Source of the DNA: Capsicum annuum
Taxonomy: Eukaryota; Streptophyta; Magnoliopsida; Solanales; Solanaceae
Length of the DNA: 64,000 bases
Direction of reading: 5' to 3'
Assembly: GCF_002878395.1 (NCBI RefSeq)
Contig: NC_061120.1
Coordinates: 95,709,583-95,773,582, forward strand
Part shown: in pieces, positions 11,740-23,510 of the stretch
How positions within the stretch are numbered: position 1 is the stretch's first letter
Layout: each line of letters starts with the position of its first letter
Notes under the pieces: model-generated
What the model was told of the DNA's origin: nothing
Database searches by the model: none
What the model saw: the letters and a program-made list of their open reading frames with translations, nothing else
Position numbers and translations under genes: made by a program

Positions 11740-12990
11740 CTTATCAACCGAATACCTTTTTGCTCTATGCCCTAGCTGACCACCATTAAAGCACTTGTCC
11801 TTCCTTCATCATAGTAACCCTAATAGAATTGACCACAAAATCTATAAAGAGAATATGATAGAGCAGATTGGACCCTACTAGCCTGAGATTGGACCCTCTT
11901 ATGCCGTATAGTTATCACCACTCTAAAAATATCTATCATTAGATAGATTTGGGTAAGGAGAACTAGCCGTTGAGTGAGACCAAAAATTATTCTACCTCTT
12001 CTTGGACCACTTTTCAACATCCCTGCCATTTTACTTTTGACCACCATCCTGATAAAAAAATCTAAACCTTTTATTCTGCCTCTCCCTAATTTTTGCCTTC
12101 TTCTTCTTATCTTTCTCGACCATCTACATATACACAATAAGTTTAGAGATATCCATATCCTTGTCCAAAAAGGCATCCTTACTCTCCAAGATATAGTCTT
12201 AGGATAACCCAAAAGTTAACTTCCTCATTCTAGCCCTCATGCTAGAAACTAACTCCAGAATATACTGTGATAACTGGTGAAACTTTAAGGGATACTTCTT
12301 AAAGGAAATCTTGCCTTGATTGAAGTTAACAAACTCTTCCGCATTCGCCTCCCTTAATTTTTGAGGAAAAAAGCAGTTTAGGAAAGTACTAGAGAAATCA
12401 TACCATAGGGTTGACTCAGCATCGTTACCCATAGCCTATTCTCATTCCTCATACCATTGTATGCTCCATCTTTTTATTGATAGGAAGACAATTCCATACC
12501 TTTGATTTTAGTAACATGCATAATGCGGAAGATCTTTTCTATCTCATCAATAAAACATTGAGGACCCTCTACAATCGTAACACCAATAAACACAGGAAGA
12601 CTCAACCTCATAAACTGGCCAACCCTTGTCGCCTTGAAAGACGGAGTAATAGAAACACCACACTTGGCTTGAGAAGCTACCAACTATGCAAAAATATGGA
12701 TAGATTGATAAAACTCAATATTAATCATATTTGCCTGAGGAGCTTGAGGAAGGCTAAAAAGGACTAATGGAGCTCAAGGATGACAATAAGGAATTAGACC
12801 TGTAGACCAGGTATGGAACCCATAAGAAGAGTGTGTCCCATTAGCATTGTCCCCAAGTAGGAAAAAAGAGTTTCCATGAGTTTTAGATCATCAGGGAGGC
12901 ATGATCTAAAATGCGAACAAATAGGGATTAGAGGAAAATTTAGGACCTTAGGCTCTACAGCTAGATAACAGAACACAAGAAGAAAAAATA
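11740..12990 (-). pseudogene. gag: Gag remnant of element K
   Basis: Best piece is 12432-12199, reading AESTLWYDFSSTFLNCFFP, then LREANAEEFVNFNQGKIS and KYPLKFHQLSQY, a clear retrotransposon-gag core. The basic tail near 12100-12000 and a knuckle remnant KCFNGGQLGHRAKRY (about 11805-11760, cysteine and histidine partly kept) follow. The piece 12683-12474 holds the upstream FIDEIEKIFRIMHVT segment. Broken by frameshifts. Confidence 0.75.
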
Positions 12991-13094
12991 TTCCTAAATG
13001 CCTCATAGCCTCTCCCGTATGAGTATGGCGCACTACACATCCCTAAAAGAGACTCTACTAGACATGTCTTTGTTTTACACCTAACTGACCATAA

Positions 13095-13114
13095 ACCTAG
13101 AACTCTGATACAAA
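13095..13114 (-). other. Primer binding site of element K
   Basis: Minus strand reads TTTGTATCAGAGTTCTAGG just inside the right LTR, a tRNA-iMet-type PBS with one change in TGGTATCAGAG. It shows that the right LTR is the 5' LTR. The leader to its left keeps the TCTAGTAGAGTCT element and the GTG-TAG-hairpin described in the findings. Confidence 0.75.
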
Positions 13115-15316
13115 TACGAAAAGACCCAAATTAGGTCCTAGTCATGTCGGGTATCTCAAGTCTAACCAAGAATGGAGATCACCCCTAATACCCCACCATT
13201 AACCACACTACACCCTATTTTAGATGAATTCAAAACATATAACAAGATAAGGCAATATAAATTTAAATAAACAATAGTAAGCTTAAAATTTAAGTTGAAA
13301 TTCACAACAATTAACTAACCATTTCCAATCCCAATGCCAATACCAATACCAAGGCTGACACTAATACCGACATCACCAATGCCCATATTTGTTTGACAAA
13401 GCCTATAACTAGAATAAAGAATATATGGTCAGGAAATGACCCCAACCATAGCCAAAACCAAATTTAATAAAATAAAAAAAATAAAAAAAAATACATAACA
13501 TGAAATGGATTCTTCTAGATTATGGAAGCTCACTACCTTAATCTGACTCAAAGTTGTCCCTAAACTGCATGCATTACGTTGGGATACAACGCTCAAAGAT
13601 AGTTAGTAGGTTAAACACTAATATGTAACTCAAAGATAAAGATAAAATAACGCCATCATTCAAACCAAAAAAATCACCATATGAAATAACATATATACAT
13701 ATATACCATGAAGGTGTATGGAATGAGGTTTGGTATGCATTTTAAAACTTAACCTGGGCCATGTAGCATGGTTGTCCTAAAACCACCCACAAGCTATATG
13801 TGTTTATTTCCCTCTACTAAAAGACCCTAGGGCATGTTAACCGCATGACTAAAGAAAGAAACCTTTGATGACTAGTACATCCCCAATATATAACGTGTGA
13901 CATCATGCACACAGCCACCAAGGCCACCGTCGTATCGGAAACATGATTTTCTAATATCGGTCCACCCGGGACCTCCACCTTCCATGACATTCCTACTCAA
14001 CCCCCTATAAGCCCAATCAAATCTTTTACAAATAACTAAACTATTTACCAAGGAATCTCTTGATTAGGCATTAACTATTGGTATAGTCATACAAAATGAA
14101 AGCTTGTAAGTCTATTACCATGTTCCATATAAACCCTTTTACTAAATTAGACTCCATTATTTCCAATTAAACCAAAGCCATTTATAATTAAACCATGGCC
14201 ACCAAGTCCTTTCAAAAATCATGTGAAATAAACCAATACCATTTCTTGTTCCATTTATCATTTATGCAATGCAAGAGTTCCAAGAATAGTTAAAGTATGT
14301 GACAAAATCATTCTTATTGACAATTTCAAAAACATATTAAGGGCATGAAATAATCAAAACCAAAATCATCAAATTTGGGGCTCAACCATGAACTCTCAAT
14401 TAAATCACCACTCTCCATGCACCCAAATGTGAAAAACTATAATTAAAACAATGAAAATCATAATTAAGCAATTAGAAACAATATTCATCCATGAACAACC
14501 ATAAGCCCCATCCTTTATTTCAAATCCATAAAAATATCATGAAAACCATACATTAAAACACATGCCTTTAGTAAAATAAAAATGAGGCAAGAGTCATATG
14601 CCTTAGACACCATGAAGTTTGGAGAGAAACCACTCTTAAAATCCTTAATTAATTATATAGAAGTAACCCTTTCTTTTTCTTGAAAAGACAGTTTAAGAGA
14701 GAATTTGAAAGTGTTTAATTTGAAATAAAAGGTTAATAAAGTCCCAAAAGATGTTTTAATTTGTGGCCTAAAAGAAAGTTATAAAGGAAAATATATAAAA
14801 TACCTTGAAATTAAAACTATAAAATGTCATAGGTGGTTTTAAGTTGACCCCTGTAACTCGTGACCATAACATTGCAACTCGTGCCCTTGAGTCATCACCA
14901 AGACAGTAAATTGGACACCCATACACTGTCCACCATATGACCTCATGGACCCATATGGTCTAGTTATATCCTAGATAAAATCCAAAGGGAATGGACATAG
15001 GACAAAATACAACTCAATCATACCATTTGTAACCTATCCTCACGGCTCTTAGTGAGCCACTCATACTCAGAGCCAAGTGAATTCACTAAGTTACAGATTT
15101 TATTAAGGGACCAACCAAATGAGCCTTCACCTTCCCTAACGACTCGTACTACCCCAATCATAACCATAGAAAAATGTTAACCACTATCTATTACAATTCC
15201 TATGACTAGGGTCACTTGGCTTGTACCCACACCATACTACTCGTATGGTGAGTTGCTACTAGGATAGTAAGTTCAAAACTTAGGACTTTCCAAGGGCTAA
15301 AACCTAGTATATTTTA
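13115..15316 (-). repeat. 5' LTR of element K
   Basis: About 2.2 kb LTR, the fuller of the K pair. Compared with 6475-7888 it holds an extra block at about 13920-14800. Near 14850-15265 it carries repeated words (CTCGTGACC, ACTCGTATGG and relatives). It contains no coding sequence; the AAGGCATATG near 14590 on the minus strand resembles, with one change, the splice-donor-like site of other LTRs. Confidence 0.85.
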
Positions 15317-15321
15317 GGCAT

Positions 15322-16859
15322 TGTATGAATTATTAGGGTTTTTAATGCATAGATACTTTATTTGAATATTGTAGTTCATTCTAAGGTTATAAACAAGGGG
15401 AAGGTTGTGTGTTAAGGAAATTTATACCAGGGTTTTATCATTTTTAGGTATTTTATGGCTTACCTTTTTTCATGTTTAGTTGGGTAGTTAATTCATATGT
15501 AAATAATGTTACGAATTGGAGAAATAACTATGGAATTTGTATTTTTGAGGCTATTCATATTGTTTGTGCTCGTGTGAGGGATTATAAGTTGTTGTTGTTA
15601 AATTGTGATGTCTGATATTGTGTGTTTCTTGTGTGGGGGGTTTTTATTTGAATCATTAACCAACTATGTGCATCTAAATACATTCATTCTAGATATGATG
15701 CCTATCGGGCGCTTCTTTTGCTAATTTAGGCCTTATTTGAGCATTGACTATTTTTTACTTGATAGTTTACCCTAGTTAGGTGTTGAATGATGATAATGAA
15801 GTCTTTTATGCATATTTATTCTGATGGAACCTATTTGGAGTTAAAATTCATGAATTATGGACTTATTGAGTTGATTTCTGGGCTCACTTATATATATAAA
15901 TATTTTGTGTTGGATGAATTAGATATTTATATTTGTGTTGATTGCCAGCAGTTACATCCTCATTATAACTATACATTCATGAGATACTAGTACTAACTGG
16001 AAATACTATTTTTGAAAGAAAATAAGGTACCTTTATGAAAACTCTCTCTGTAAACATGAGTTGCATAGGGGAGTTGAAATTAAGATATGAGATATAGTAT
16101 GTGAGTTTCAAACCCTCTATTGGTCCTGCATGGGAGCTGCGAGCTTTGTGGGTGTATATGTATAGTCAAGTGATGGCTTTCATCATTCTTTTTCATGAAC
16201 TTTGCATTTCATTACATTCATATCTTGCTTTTTGCCTTAGTTTTCTTTGAATTTTGGGTGGTCTTCGTGTATTTTATCTTGTGCATCTGTGTTGTTACTA
16301 TTTTTGTGTTTTTATAAATGCCTATTAGAACTATTGGTAAATATGGTGTGAGCTACCTTTGGGACTTTTCTATTTACAGGTGACATACTCATAGTACTTT
16401 TTACTTACTTTATTTATTGCTTTTCTTAGTCAGCCTATGATACCTATTGAGTACAAGTGAACCATACTCACTCTCACTCTACCCTTTTGGTGTAGATCTT
16501 GGTACGAGTAAGACTCGTGAAGGTTGATTCATGCCGTAGAGTTATTCTAGGCTTATCAGAGTCGACTCCAAGCCTCTTCTATCTATGAGTTGTCTTTACT
16601 CCTACTTTAGGGATAGACTATGTAATTTTAATTTTTTATATTATATTAAATACTCTTATTTTTTTAACCATTGGATTTTATAGATTTTTCATTATCTATT
16701 GTAATTATATTACATAGTCTAGTTGACTTCGTTCTAAGGGTATCGCCTTGGTGTTTATTATTGTATTTATGTTTTACTTTATTAGTTAGGGTTATTCGCT
16801 TACTTATGAAGGCTTAGCCACAATAAGTGGCATCATGACCTAGTCTTGGGGGTGTGATA
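15322..16859 (+). repeat. 3' LTR of element A, second part
   Basis: Continues the LTR broken at 6474. From about 15700 it aligns with 1-1169, for example GAATTATGGACTTATTGAG near 15850 against GAATTATAGACTTATTGAG near 111. It ends GGGGGTGTGATA, matching the LTR end at 1169, and is followed by unrelated integrase sequence of element L. Confidence 0.82.
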
Positions 16860-16864
16860 CTGTG

Positions 16865-17940
16865 GTAGGTTTGCTCTTAACTTTTGGATGTTTGATTCAT
16901 TTGGAAAATTATGGATAGGCTAAATAACTCAATGCACTTTGTACCTAAGAAGATGAATTACAATGCAAAAAAGTTGGCCTAGATCCACATTTGAGAGATT
17001 GTTAAGTAACATGGCTTACCTATCTCTATTAGTTTAGAGAGAGACACTTAGCTTACATCAAAATTTTAAAGTTCTATACAATAATAGTTGGGGATGCAAC
17101 TAGAAGTGAGCATAGAATTTCACCCTCAAATGGATGGGAAGTCAAAAAAGAATATTTGGGTCTTAAAGTACATGTTTCAAGAATGTGTTATAGATTTTGG
17201 TGTTGATTTCAATGATTCTTGACATTTTTTGTGTTTGTTGACAATAATAAATATCATCCTAGCATTTAGATGGCTCCATTAAATGCTTTATATAAGAGGA
17301 GGTTTAGATCCCCCATAGGATAGTTCGATTCCTTTGAGGTTAGCCTTGGAGTATTAACTTCTTGGAAGACTCGATGGATTAAGTAAGAATTATTCAGTAG
17401 AGACTTGTGGCTACCTAGAGAAGATAGAAGAGTTACACCAGCTAAGGGGTCTGAGATGTGGAGTTCATGTAAGGCGAGTGGGTTTTGTTTAAGATATCAC
17501 CCATGAAGTGTGTGATGAAGGTCAAAAAAAGGGAATCTTAGTAAAAGGTTCATTAGGAATTTTGATATTCTTAAAAAAAGTTGGGGAGGTTTCCTATAGG
17601 TCGACCATACCTTTGAGCCTATCTATTATTCATCTGGTGTTTCATGTTTTAATGTTGAAGTGACACCATCCTAATAATTTTTCTGTGATTCAGTTGGAGT
17701 TGGTTTCATTAGACCTTGAAATTTCCTTTGTAAAGGATCATATAGCTATTTTTAATAGGTAGAGTAAAAAGTTGAGGTCCAAGAATATGACTTCGTCAAG
17801 TTTAGTAAAAGCATCACACAGTTGCAAAGAAAATATGGAAGATTGAGTCCGGTATGAGGAGTAGATAACCTAATCTTTTTAATGGTTCAAGTACTTTTAT
17901 TGCATTATGGTTGAGGATGAAGACACGTTTTAGTGGTGGA
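16865..17940 (+). pseudogene. pol: Integrase core to chromodomain remnant of element L
   Basis: Starts abruptly inside integrase at the point where A inserted. Readable blocks are MDRLNNSMHFVPKKM (about 16910), HGLPISISLERDT (about 17005), EFHPQMDGKSKKNI (about 17120), FQECVIDFGVDFNDS and IRGGLDPP. The C-terminal domain (ISPMKCVMK at about 17500) and chromodomain-end blocks (near 17700-17860) lead to the LTR at 17944. Stops are frequent. The HHCC domain and everything upstream would be left of element A, outside the window. Confidence 0.75.
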
Positions 17941-17943
17941 TAA

Positions 17944-20129
17944 TGTAACAACGCTCATTGTGATTTTTAGAATTTCCTATGTTTTGACCATTTTGTCTGT
18001 TCTAGTTGTCTTATAGCATTTATGAGTTGCAAAAATGGGTGGCACATTCCTTGAAGCATTTGGGAATGTTTTATATGAATTTTTGGTTTTTGATAAACCT
18101 TTAAGTTGATATAGTTGACTTTGATTAACATATTGTGATCCAAGTGTCAGATTAAAATCATGTCAGTTCTATTAGTTTTGGAACATTGATTTTGGGTTAG
18201 TTGCATGGTTGGGTTGAATTCCAGTGCCTCTTTGTGAATTTTGAGGATTTCATTTAGAAACTAATTTTATTGGACTACAGCTAGTTTCAGGTAAAACTTG
18301 TTGATAATAACCTCCATTAGTGATTTACAAGGTTATATTGAGTTTGGAATAGTGAAATTATCTTAGTTGCATTATTAGTTTATATTGGAGTCTCAAACAA
18401 ATGTAGAGGATTTGTTTGAATATAATGTTTTTCTTTCCTGCTATTATTGCACGTCCTTTGGTGGACAGACATTTGTGTATCATGATCATGTGGGGGTGTT
18501 ACAATTGCGTAGTGTATTTTTTTGTGAATCTCGATCGTGTGAACTATTCTTATGATTATGAAGAGAAACATACTGGCAGTCAATATTGGTGTTTGATATC
18601 ACGAGGGTAAGGCTATGATCATGATCCATCGTTCACCTAAAAAGTAAAAAAAACCCATTCTCAACTCTAAACTTCATGTTCACCATTTTCAATGTTTGGG
18701 AGCATAATTTTGGGGAAATTTAAGTGTGTTTTTAATCAACTTTGAATTGAGTAAGCTTCTAAACCTACTAATCATTACCCACAGAGTAATCGCAAAATCA
18801 TTTTTAAAACAATGTTTTTTTACTTATGATTTTTGGGATTGGCCTAATAATGTTAAAACCTAATATTTTGATGATTCTAACCCAATATCAACTTAATTTT
18901 CATTGGGTTTTCATGTTTGGAACCCTTAAACTATGGGTAAATTGATTTCAATTAAAATTATACTTTTTCTCTATTATTATTGGGGTTGATTTTCGAAGTA
19001 ATTTTGGATCATAAATAAGAATATGCCAATATGGATATCAATAGACTCATATTTATAAGTAGAAATAATTTTGATTACATTAGAAGCCTCCTGAAGCTCC
19101 TCGAAAGGAAAGGCTTCATATTAAGGATTTTAGGCTTGTGCTTTGGCTTTTAGGTTTATTGGGACTTAACTTTATTCAGAATTTGATGGGTGAGAAACAA
19201 ATCATGTAAAATATGCTACTGGATGGAAAATATCTTATTGTTTATATTATTAAGTTGCTTGATATTATTGTGATGCTCTTAAGGAGGCTTGTATTGATCA
19301 TACTGGAGTCTTAATTATTTTTTAAACTTATTTAATGATTGTGTGTGGGGTTTTTGTGTATTTCCATCATCTACTTGACTTAATTCTATCTTAAAATTGT
19401 CGTACAAAGTCTTGATCAAAATTTATAGTATATTAGGAGTTTTGTGTTTCACTTATACCATTGGTGATCTAGTTATTGTAATCATTTATTTTTCCATGAG
19501 CAAGGAAACTCATTATCATTTGTTTTCATGGAGCTATAACTACGGTTGAACTTGGATTTATTTGTGAAATAAAATGAATTATTTTATAAAATGCCTTAGC
19601 TGAGGAAAGTGTCAGCAAGTTCTATTGATGAGAATATAATTAGTATATTGGTTTTGAGCCCCCATGGGTCCTTTCTTGAAAGCTTAGGATCACTAGGTGT
19701 ATACAAAGTCAACATTTGGTCATTACAATAATTTTCTATAGTTATGTTGTACGCTATTACATCTACTTTATTTGGGTGTTATTGTGTCATGGACATCTTC
19801 ATAAGTGGTGTTATGTATGGAAAATATTCTTAGTTGTACCTATTTTTCTTATGTCTTTACTTTATTTTAGAGAGAAATTTTTGGGTACTCGTATTCTATG
19901 ATTGGTTAGAGTTGTTATTACTGATGACCCTTGATATGTGAGATGTTTGAGTTGTATTATCCTAATATTACTTGGCTATTGCTTTCAGTTTAATTTTATT
20001 CTAAAAGTATTTATTTATATTTACTTATTAATTTTATTTTGTTATATTCAATTTTATGGTGTTGGACTTACCAACTAAGGTGGGATCAAGATAGGTTCCA
20101 ACATGACCTTGGGATTTTGGGTCATGACA
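17944..20129 (+). repeat. Complete LTR of element L, between two bodies
   Basis: Begins TGTAACAACG right after AGTGGTGGATAA (purine tract) and ends GTCATGACA right before a degenerate PBS at 20130. The left flank is integrase 3' end, the right flank is leader and gag, so the same LTR acts as 3' LTR of one body and 5' LTR of the next. Its first 400 bases match 56114-55690 and its 18600-19080 part matches 23260-22760, both inverted. The centre has GATCATG-type words (about 18475-18625). Confidence 0.82.
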
Positions 20130-20146
20130 AGTCAGCTCAGAGCACT
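20130..20146 (+). other. Degenerate primer binding site of element L
   Basis: AGTCAGCTCAGAGCACTAGG follows the LTR end. Only CAGAGC and the following CTAGGTTCA tail fit the tRNA-iMet PBS well. Position and the ensuing AGAGTCTTGTGG leader support the call. Confidence 0.62.
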
Positions 20147-20334
20147 AGGTTCATCGTCTCAGGTGTACAAGTGTCAAATATCTAATAGAGTCTTGTGGAT
20201 TAATATGTTGACATCTGTATCTATCTTTGGGAGGTTATGGGATATTTTAGGGAAAATTCTCTATGTTTAATTCCTTATTATACTCAATCTTCATAGTTGG
20301 TATTCTAACCTTGTACCTTACACTTTCTACATAG

Positions 20335-21680
20335 ATGGTGATGGCTTGATCTAATGTTGTTGATGCTATTAAGCTGGAACCCACTAATGGGGCCTTACTT
20401 TGAGGATGAGATAAGGGTCCTGACTAAGACCAATTTAGAGACATAACATGATGAGTGGCTCTAGCTAGAGCCATTCTTAAGAAGCATCTCCTGAGCCAAT
20501 TATCTAGCATTGTGATATGGCCTATCAGACAGAGGGTATGGGACAATCCTAGGCCACTTAGTGTTTTTTTCTACTCTAATACAACAAGTTATTTTGATTC
20601 TACTTTTGAGTTACTTAGATGGCACTTCTCAAGAAGGTACTTTATCGAGTAGACCAGATAGTTATTAGAAGAGAGGGGATGACAGTTTCTAGGGTGGGTT
20701 CCTATTTAGGGTTTTTAGATTCTTATGGCACAACCAACTACTATTATGGCCCTGCAGGTTAAGGTGTTAGTTGCTAGACTTTTTGTTTTGCCCATGGTTT
20801 CTGAAGTAGTTATGTCGAGTGATGAGTAGAAAACCTTAAATATATTTATGATACTGGCCCCTCCAAAGTATAATGGTAATATTAAGAAGGATTCGTATGA
20901 GTTCTTAGTTAGATATTAGGAAAGGTTCCATAACCTCAGTTTCCTTGAGTCATATGGTGTTGATTATGCTGCTCTGTAGTTAATTGGAGTAGCCAAATTA
21001 TGTTGGAGCTCCTTGTTCGTTGTAGGTTAACGAGTTCTCTTCCTTTAACTTTGACATGCTTCTCGGAGGTATTTCTAGAGAGATTGTCCCCTTTGATTTG
21101 AGAGAAAAACTGAGGTAGAAGTTTGATGATTTAGTGTGGGTCTCTAAGACTATTCTGAGTACGAGGCCTATTTTCATTTATTTTTAGGCATGTTGTAGCT
21201 AGTATCTTAGAGGGTTAGAAAGTTAGTGAAAGGTTTGAGTACTTTTATTCAATTAGCTATTGCTCACCAATGACTACTGATGGTTCATTTTCTAGTATTA
21301 TGGATCATGACAAAATAGCCAAGGGATTTTGATTTGAGTCTCAAGGCAATAAAGGTAAGATATTATTTCGATAGGGTAATCTCAGTGTCCACTCTCACTG
21401 AGGTTGGGATTCTTTAGGTAAAAGTTCTCATTGTTACCACATCAGATTAATTCAAGAATCATTGTAAGGTTTAGATAGTGGGTTTGTAGGTTTTGAGATT
21501 TTGGGTGGTTAAAGGATAGGTTTTTCAAGATGATGGTCTCGTTCTAGTTCTTCTAGTTATGAGAGAGGTCACATTCTTTCTAGCACTCACAATATGATTC
21601 ATCTATCATGGGATGTTATATGTGCGATGAGTTTGGAAACATAATAATAGATTTCCCTAGATGTGTGTCAAGTCCTCCAT
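20335..21680 (+). pseudogene. gag: Gag remnant of element L
   Basis: An ATG at 20335 directly follows a pyrimidine-rich run ending CATAG. The gag core is badly broken; recognisable pieces are LAPPKYNGNIKKDSYEFL (about 20850-20905) and the RDCPL-LREKL-type segment near 21080-21120. A knuckle-like CYMCDEFGNIIIDFPRC at about 21610-21660 keeps two cysteines of the first pair but has isoleucine where histidine is expected. Many stops. Confidence 0.68.
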
Positions 21681-21879
21681 AATATGGATTACATCTTCAG
21701 CTTTATTAGGAACAAGTACAACCATTTAGAGAGCATGCAAATAGTGGTTGATGTAGACCAGGGGTGGAGCTTAAGGAGATCATGGTGGTGGATTAGATGT
21801 TTCTTAATCTAGTGGTAGATGAGGGAAACTCTATACTTTTCCAGTACTCCAAAGACAAAATCCATGATTCTATTATCAC

Positions 21880-22745
21880 ATTTATTGTCCTGGTTTACTA
21901 TTATCCCGCTTCAGTAGTATTTTACCTTGTGTCTACATTCTCTAATGATCTTGTATAGTTTTATTTTAGTATTGATGCTATGGGAGAGTCCATTGATGTA
22001 CCAATGTATTTATATCCTTGTAGGGGATTCTTTAATAGCGGACCGGGTATATCAATCATGTTTAGTGACTCTTTTAGGGCGTGGCACTTATGTAGATTTG
22101 AACATTCTTGATATGGTAAATTTTGATGTTATATTAGGTATGGAGTGGTTGTCTCTATATCAAACTATTCTGGATTATTATTTCAACACCATTGCCCTTG
22201 TTATACCTGATATGGTGAAGTTAGAGTAAAAGGGTACTCCTAAAAGGGTACTCCTAGAATGTGTCCTAAATGGGTTATATCATTTCTTAATGCTCGCTAT
22301 ATGTTCGAGATTAGGTATTTATCTTACTTGGCTTATGTACAGGATAAAATTCTTGATGCACCACCTCCTTTGGCTTCTATGAGAGACGTTAGGGAGTTTA
22401 TGGATATGTTTCCTACAGACTTGCCTGTTATTTTGTTGGATAAGGATTTTGATTCTACTGTTTACTTAGAGCCAGACACTAAGTGCAATTTCATTCCATC
22501 TTATAAAATGGCTTCAACATACTTGATAGAGTTGAAGGAGAAATTGTATTATTCGATGAGTAAGGGTTTTTTAGATAGAGTGTTTCACCTTGGGTTACTC
22601 TTGTATTGTTCGTTAAGCAAAAATATAGGGCTATGCATATGAGCATTAATTATTGACTATTGATAAAAGTTACTATCTAGAACAAACATCCTCTTTCATG
22701 TATCGATGATTTGTTTGATCAACTTTAAGGTGTTACAATGTTCTC
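21880..22745 (+). pseudogene. pol: Protease and truncated RT start of element L
   Basis: The frame from 21927 reads VDLNILDMVNFDVILGMEWL, the protease end. Next is the linker and RT N-terminus from 22259: VREFMDMFPTDLP, CNFIPSYKMAS and SMSKGFLDR. A last RT trace, ICLINFKVLQCSLR at 22706-22748, matches the [16 protein letters not shown] segment. Homology ends near 22750 where an inverted LTR fragment begins, so palm, RNase H and integrase are missing in the window. Confidence 0.72.
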
Positions 22746-22749
22746 TAAG

Positions 22750-23510
22750 ATCAACTTGTGTCTTGTTTACAACAATTGAAAATTATAGCTTTGAATTTGC
22801 TATAAATGACCTTCAGCATATGGTTCGATCATCTATAGGTGCTGGTGTTGTCATACTTTTTTCCAAGTCTAAAATCACTTCAAAAATCAACTCCAACAAT
22901 AAAAGGGAAAATTTTAAATTTTAATAAAAAAATTAATTTACCATAGTTTATAGGTTCCAAGGCCGTAACTCCATTGAAATTTGTGTTGGTGTTAGAAATC
23001 ATCAAAATATTCATTTTTCACCGTATGGAAAAAGTCCCAAGAATCTCAAGTTAAAGATCAATGATTAGAAAATGATTTTTCAATATAATAAATGGGTAGT
23101 GATTTAATGTAGGTTTAGAAGATTACCTAATTCAAAGTTGAAGAAAAACCCTTTTACATTTCCCCAAATTTGTGCTCCCAAGAATTAAAATGGTGAAAAT
23201 GAGGTTTATATTCGAGAATGGGGTATTATACTTTTTAGGTGAATAGAGCCTCGCAATCACGACACGACTATCGTGATCATGATAATCAACGTGACTACCA
23301 CTAAGTCCTCTTAAAGATTACAGGAATGGGCCATCTCATCATGAATAACAAAACCCTTACCCGTCACGATCCCAACACCCGCTTCGTGATTGTGAAGAAC
23401 AAATGCCTGGGGGACTAAAAGTTGTGCACTAACAATAGTCCAAGTCTAAGATTCTCTTTGAAAGGACCATCAGGATTCATTCAAGACACGACAGAAATAA
23501 TGAATAATTT
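22750..23510 (-). repeat. LTR fragment of element I, inner part
   Basis: Reverse complement aligns with 18420-19080 of the L LTR: for example GGTGAATAGAGC near 23240 against the TTCACCTAAAAAGT area near 18635, and TTTGGGGAAATG-type runs. Its beginning is found at 55690-56114, on the far side of element E, so E inserted into this LTR. The outer (left) end is missing at the junction with L. Confidence 0.75.

Larger units (their letters stand above)
6475..15316 (-). mobile_element. Element K, near-complete but decayed Ty3/gypsy element
   Basis: Two LTRs (6475-7888 and 13115-15316) in minus orientation flank a gag-pol body with PBS at its right end and polypurine tract at its left end. The five bases before it (6470-6474) and after it (15317-15321) are both GGCAT, a target-site duplication. 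It is inserted in the 3' LTR of element A. The left LTR is shorter because about 850 bases present at 13920-14800 are missing between 7305 and 7345. Confidence 0.88.

Noticed and set aside
11974..12207. Plus-strand open frame opposite K gag
   Set aside because: It is the antisense of a gag segment, with hydrophobic low-complexity translation and no start context.
15787..15990. Short open frame in the A LTR, and similar ones at 19716-19901 and 53267-53515
   Set aside because: All fall in LTRs that align to non-coding partner copies where the frame is broken.
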